Of a stretch of 5,694 nt of DNA, positions 5,662-5,694 are shown piece after piece. The DNA lies in contig JACMLC010000739.1 of the NCBI GenBank assembly GCA_014379795.1, positions 1-5,694 of the forward strand, in the 5' to 3' direction. The translations under genes were made by a program, and so were the position numbers. The first letter of the stretch is position 1. Every line of letters starts with the position of its first letter. Origin of the DNA: Pyrinomonadaceae bacterium. Its GTDB lineage: Bacteria > Acidobacteriota > Blastocatellia > Pyrinomonadales > Pyrinomonadaceae. Under the pieces are notes generated by a model that was not told the origin of the DNA, searched no databases, and saw nothing but the letters and a program-made list of their open reading frames with translations.

Positions 5662-5689
5662 GGGTGTAGGGGGAAGGGTGTAGGGTGTA
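5662..5689 (+). repeat. Four-unit GGGTGTA heptamer array
   Basis: The bases read GGGTGTA, GGGGGAA, GGGTGTA, GGGTGTA in unbroken 7-base phase; the second unit differs at two positions. The array starts 16 bases after the stop of the second VWA gene and may continue past the window edge. It is a second heptamer repeat, of different sequence, in a window that already has one. Confidence 0.7.
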
Positions 5690-5694
5690 GTTAA

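Overview
The window looks like a piece of an Acidobacteriota chromosome (possibly Blastocatellia-like, though that rank is a guess). The main clue is a tandem pair of secreted von Willebrand factor A (VWA) proteins. Both have the layout of the lineage-expanded 'VWFA-related Acidobacterial domain' family: signal peptide, a short conserved beta-rich lead-in, a MIDAS-type VWA fold, and a closing R-x-Q-Y-x-I-G-Y motif. Wobble positions are GC-rich throughout, and the intergenic regions carry short degenerate heptamer repeats.

Layout. Positions 1-1357 (minus strand) hold the first 452 codons of a GspE/PilB-family assembly ATPase whose C-terminus lies outside the window. Positions 1429-2667 (minus) hold a complete GspF/PilC-family inner-membrane platform protein. 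Transcription runs F then E, with a 71-bp gap that contains a good sigma-70-like promoter candidate. Positions 2668-3171 are a 504-bp divergent intergenic region with no convincing gene. It holds candidate promoters in both directions, an 11-bp-stem palindrome abutting the rightward -35 candidate, a 9-bp direct repeat at 22-bp spacing, and a 12-bp direct repeat. Positions 3172-4188 and 4411-5646 (plus) hold the two VWA proteins. The 222 bp between them contain a nested hairpin and then a strong terminator-like hairpin built from inverted heptamer arrays, ending only 17 bases before the second VWA gene. The window closes with a four-unit GGGTGTA-type heptamer array.

How the parts may work together. 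GspE-type ATPases power, and GspF-type proteins anchor, assembly of a pilus or pseudopilus in type II secretion and type IV pilus machines. The VWA proteins are predicted to be exported and to bind a divalent metal, so they are plausible periplasmic or surface adhesion or interaction proteins. Whether they use, or merely adjoin, the secretion machine cannot be decided from this window. I see no CRISPR array, tRNA, rRNA, transposase or phage gene. The best leads for something undescribed are the heptamer-array hairpin between the VWA genes, the dense repeats in the divergent control region, and the VWA pair itself, whose family has no assigned function that I know of.
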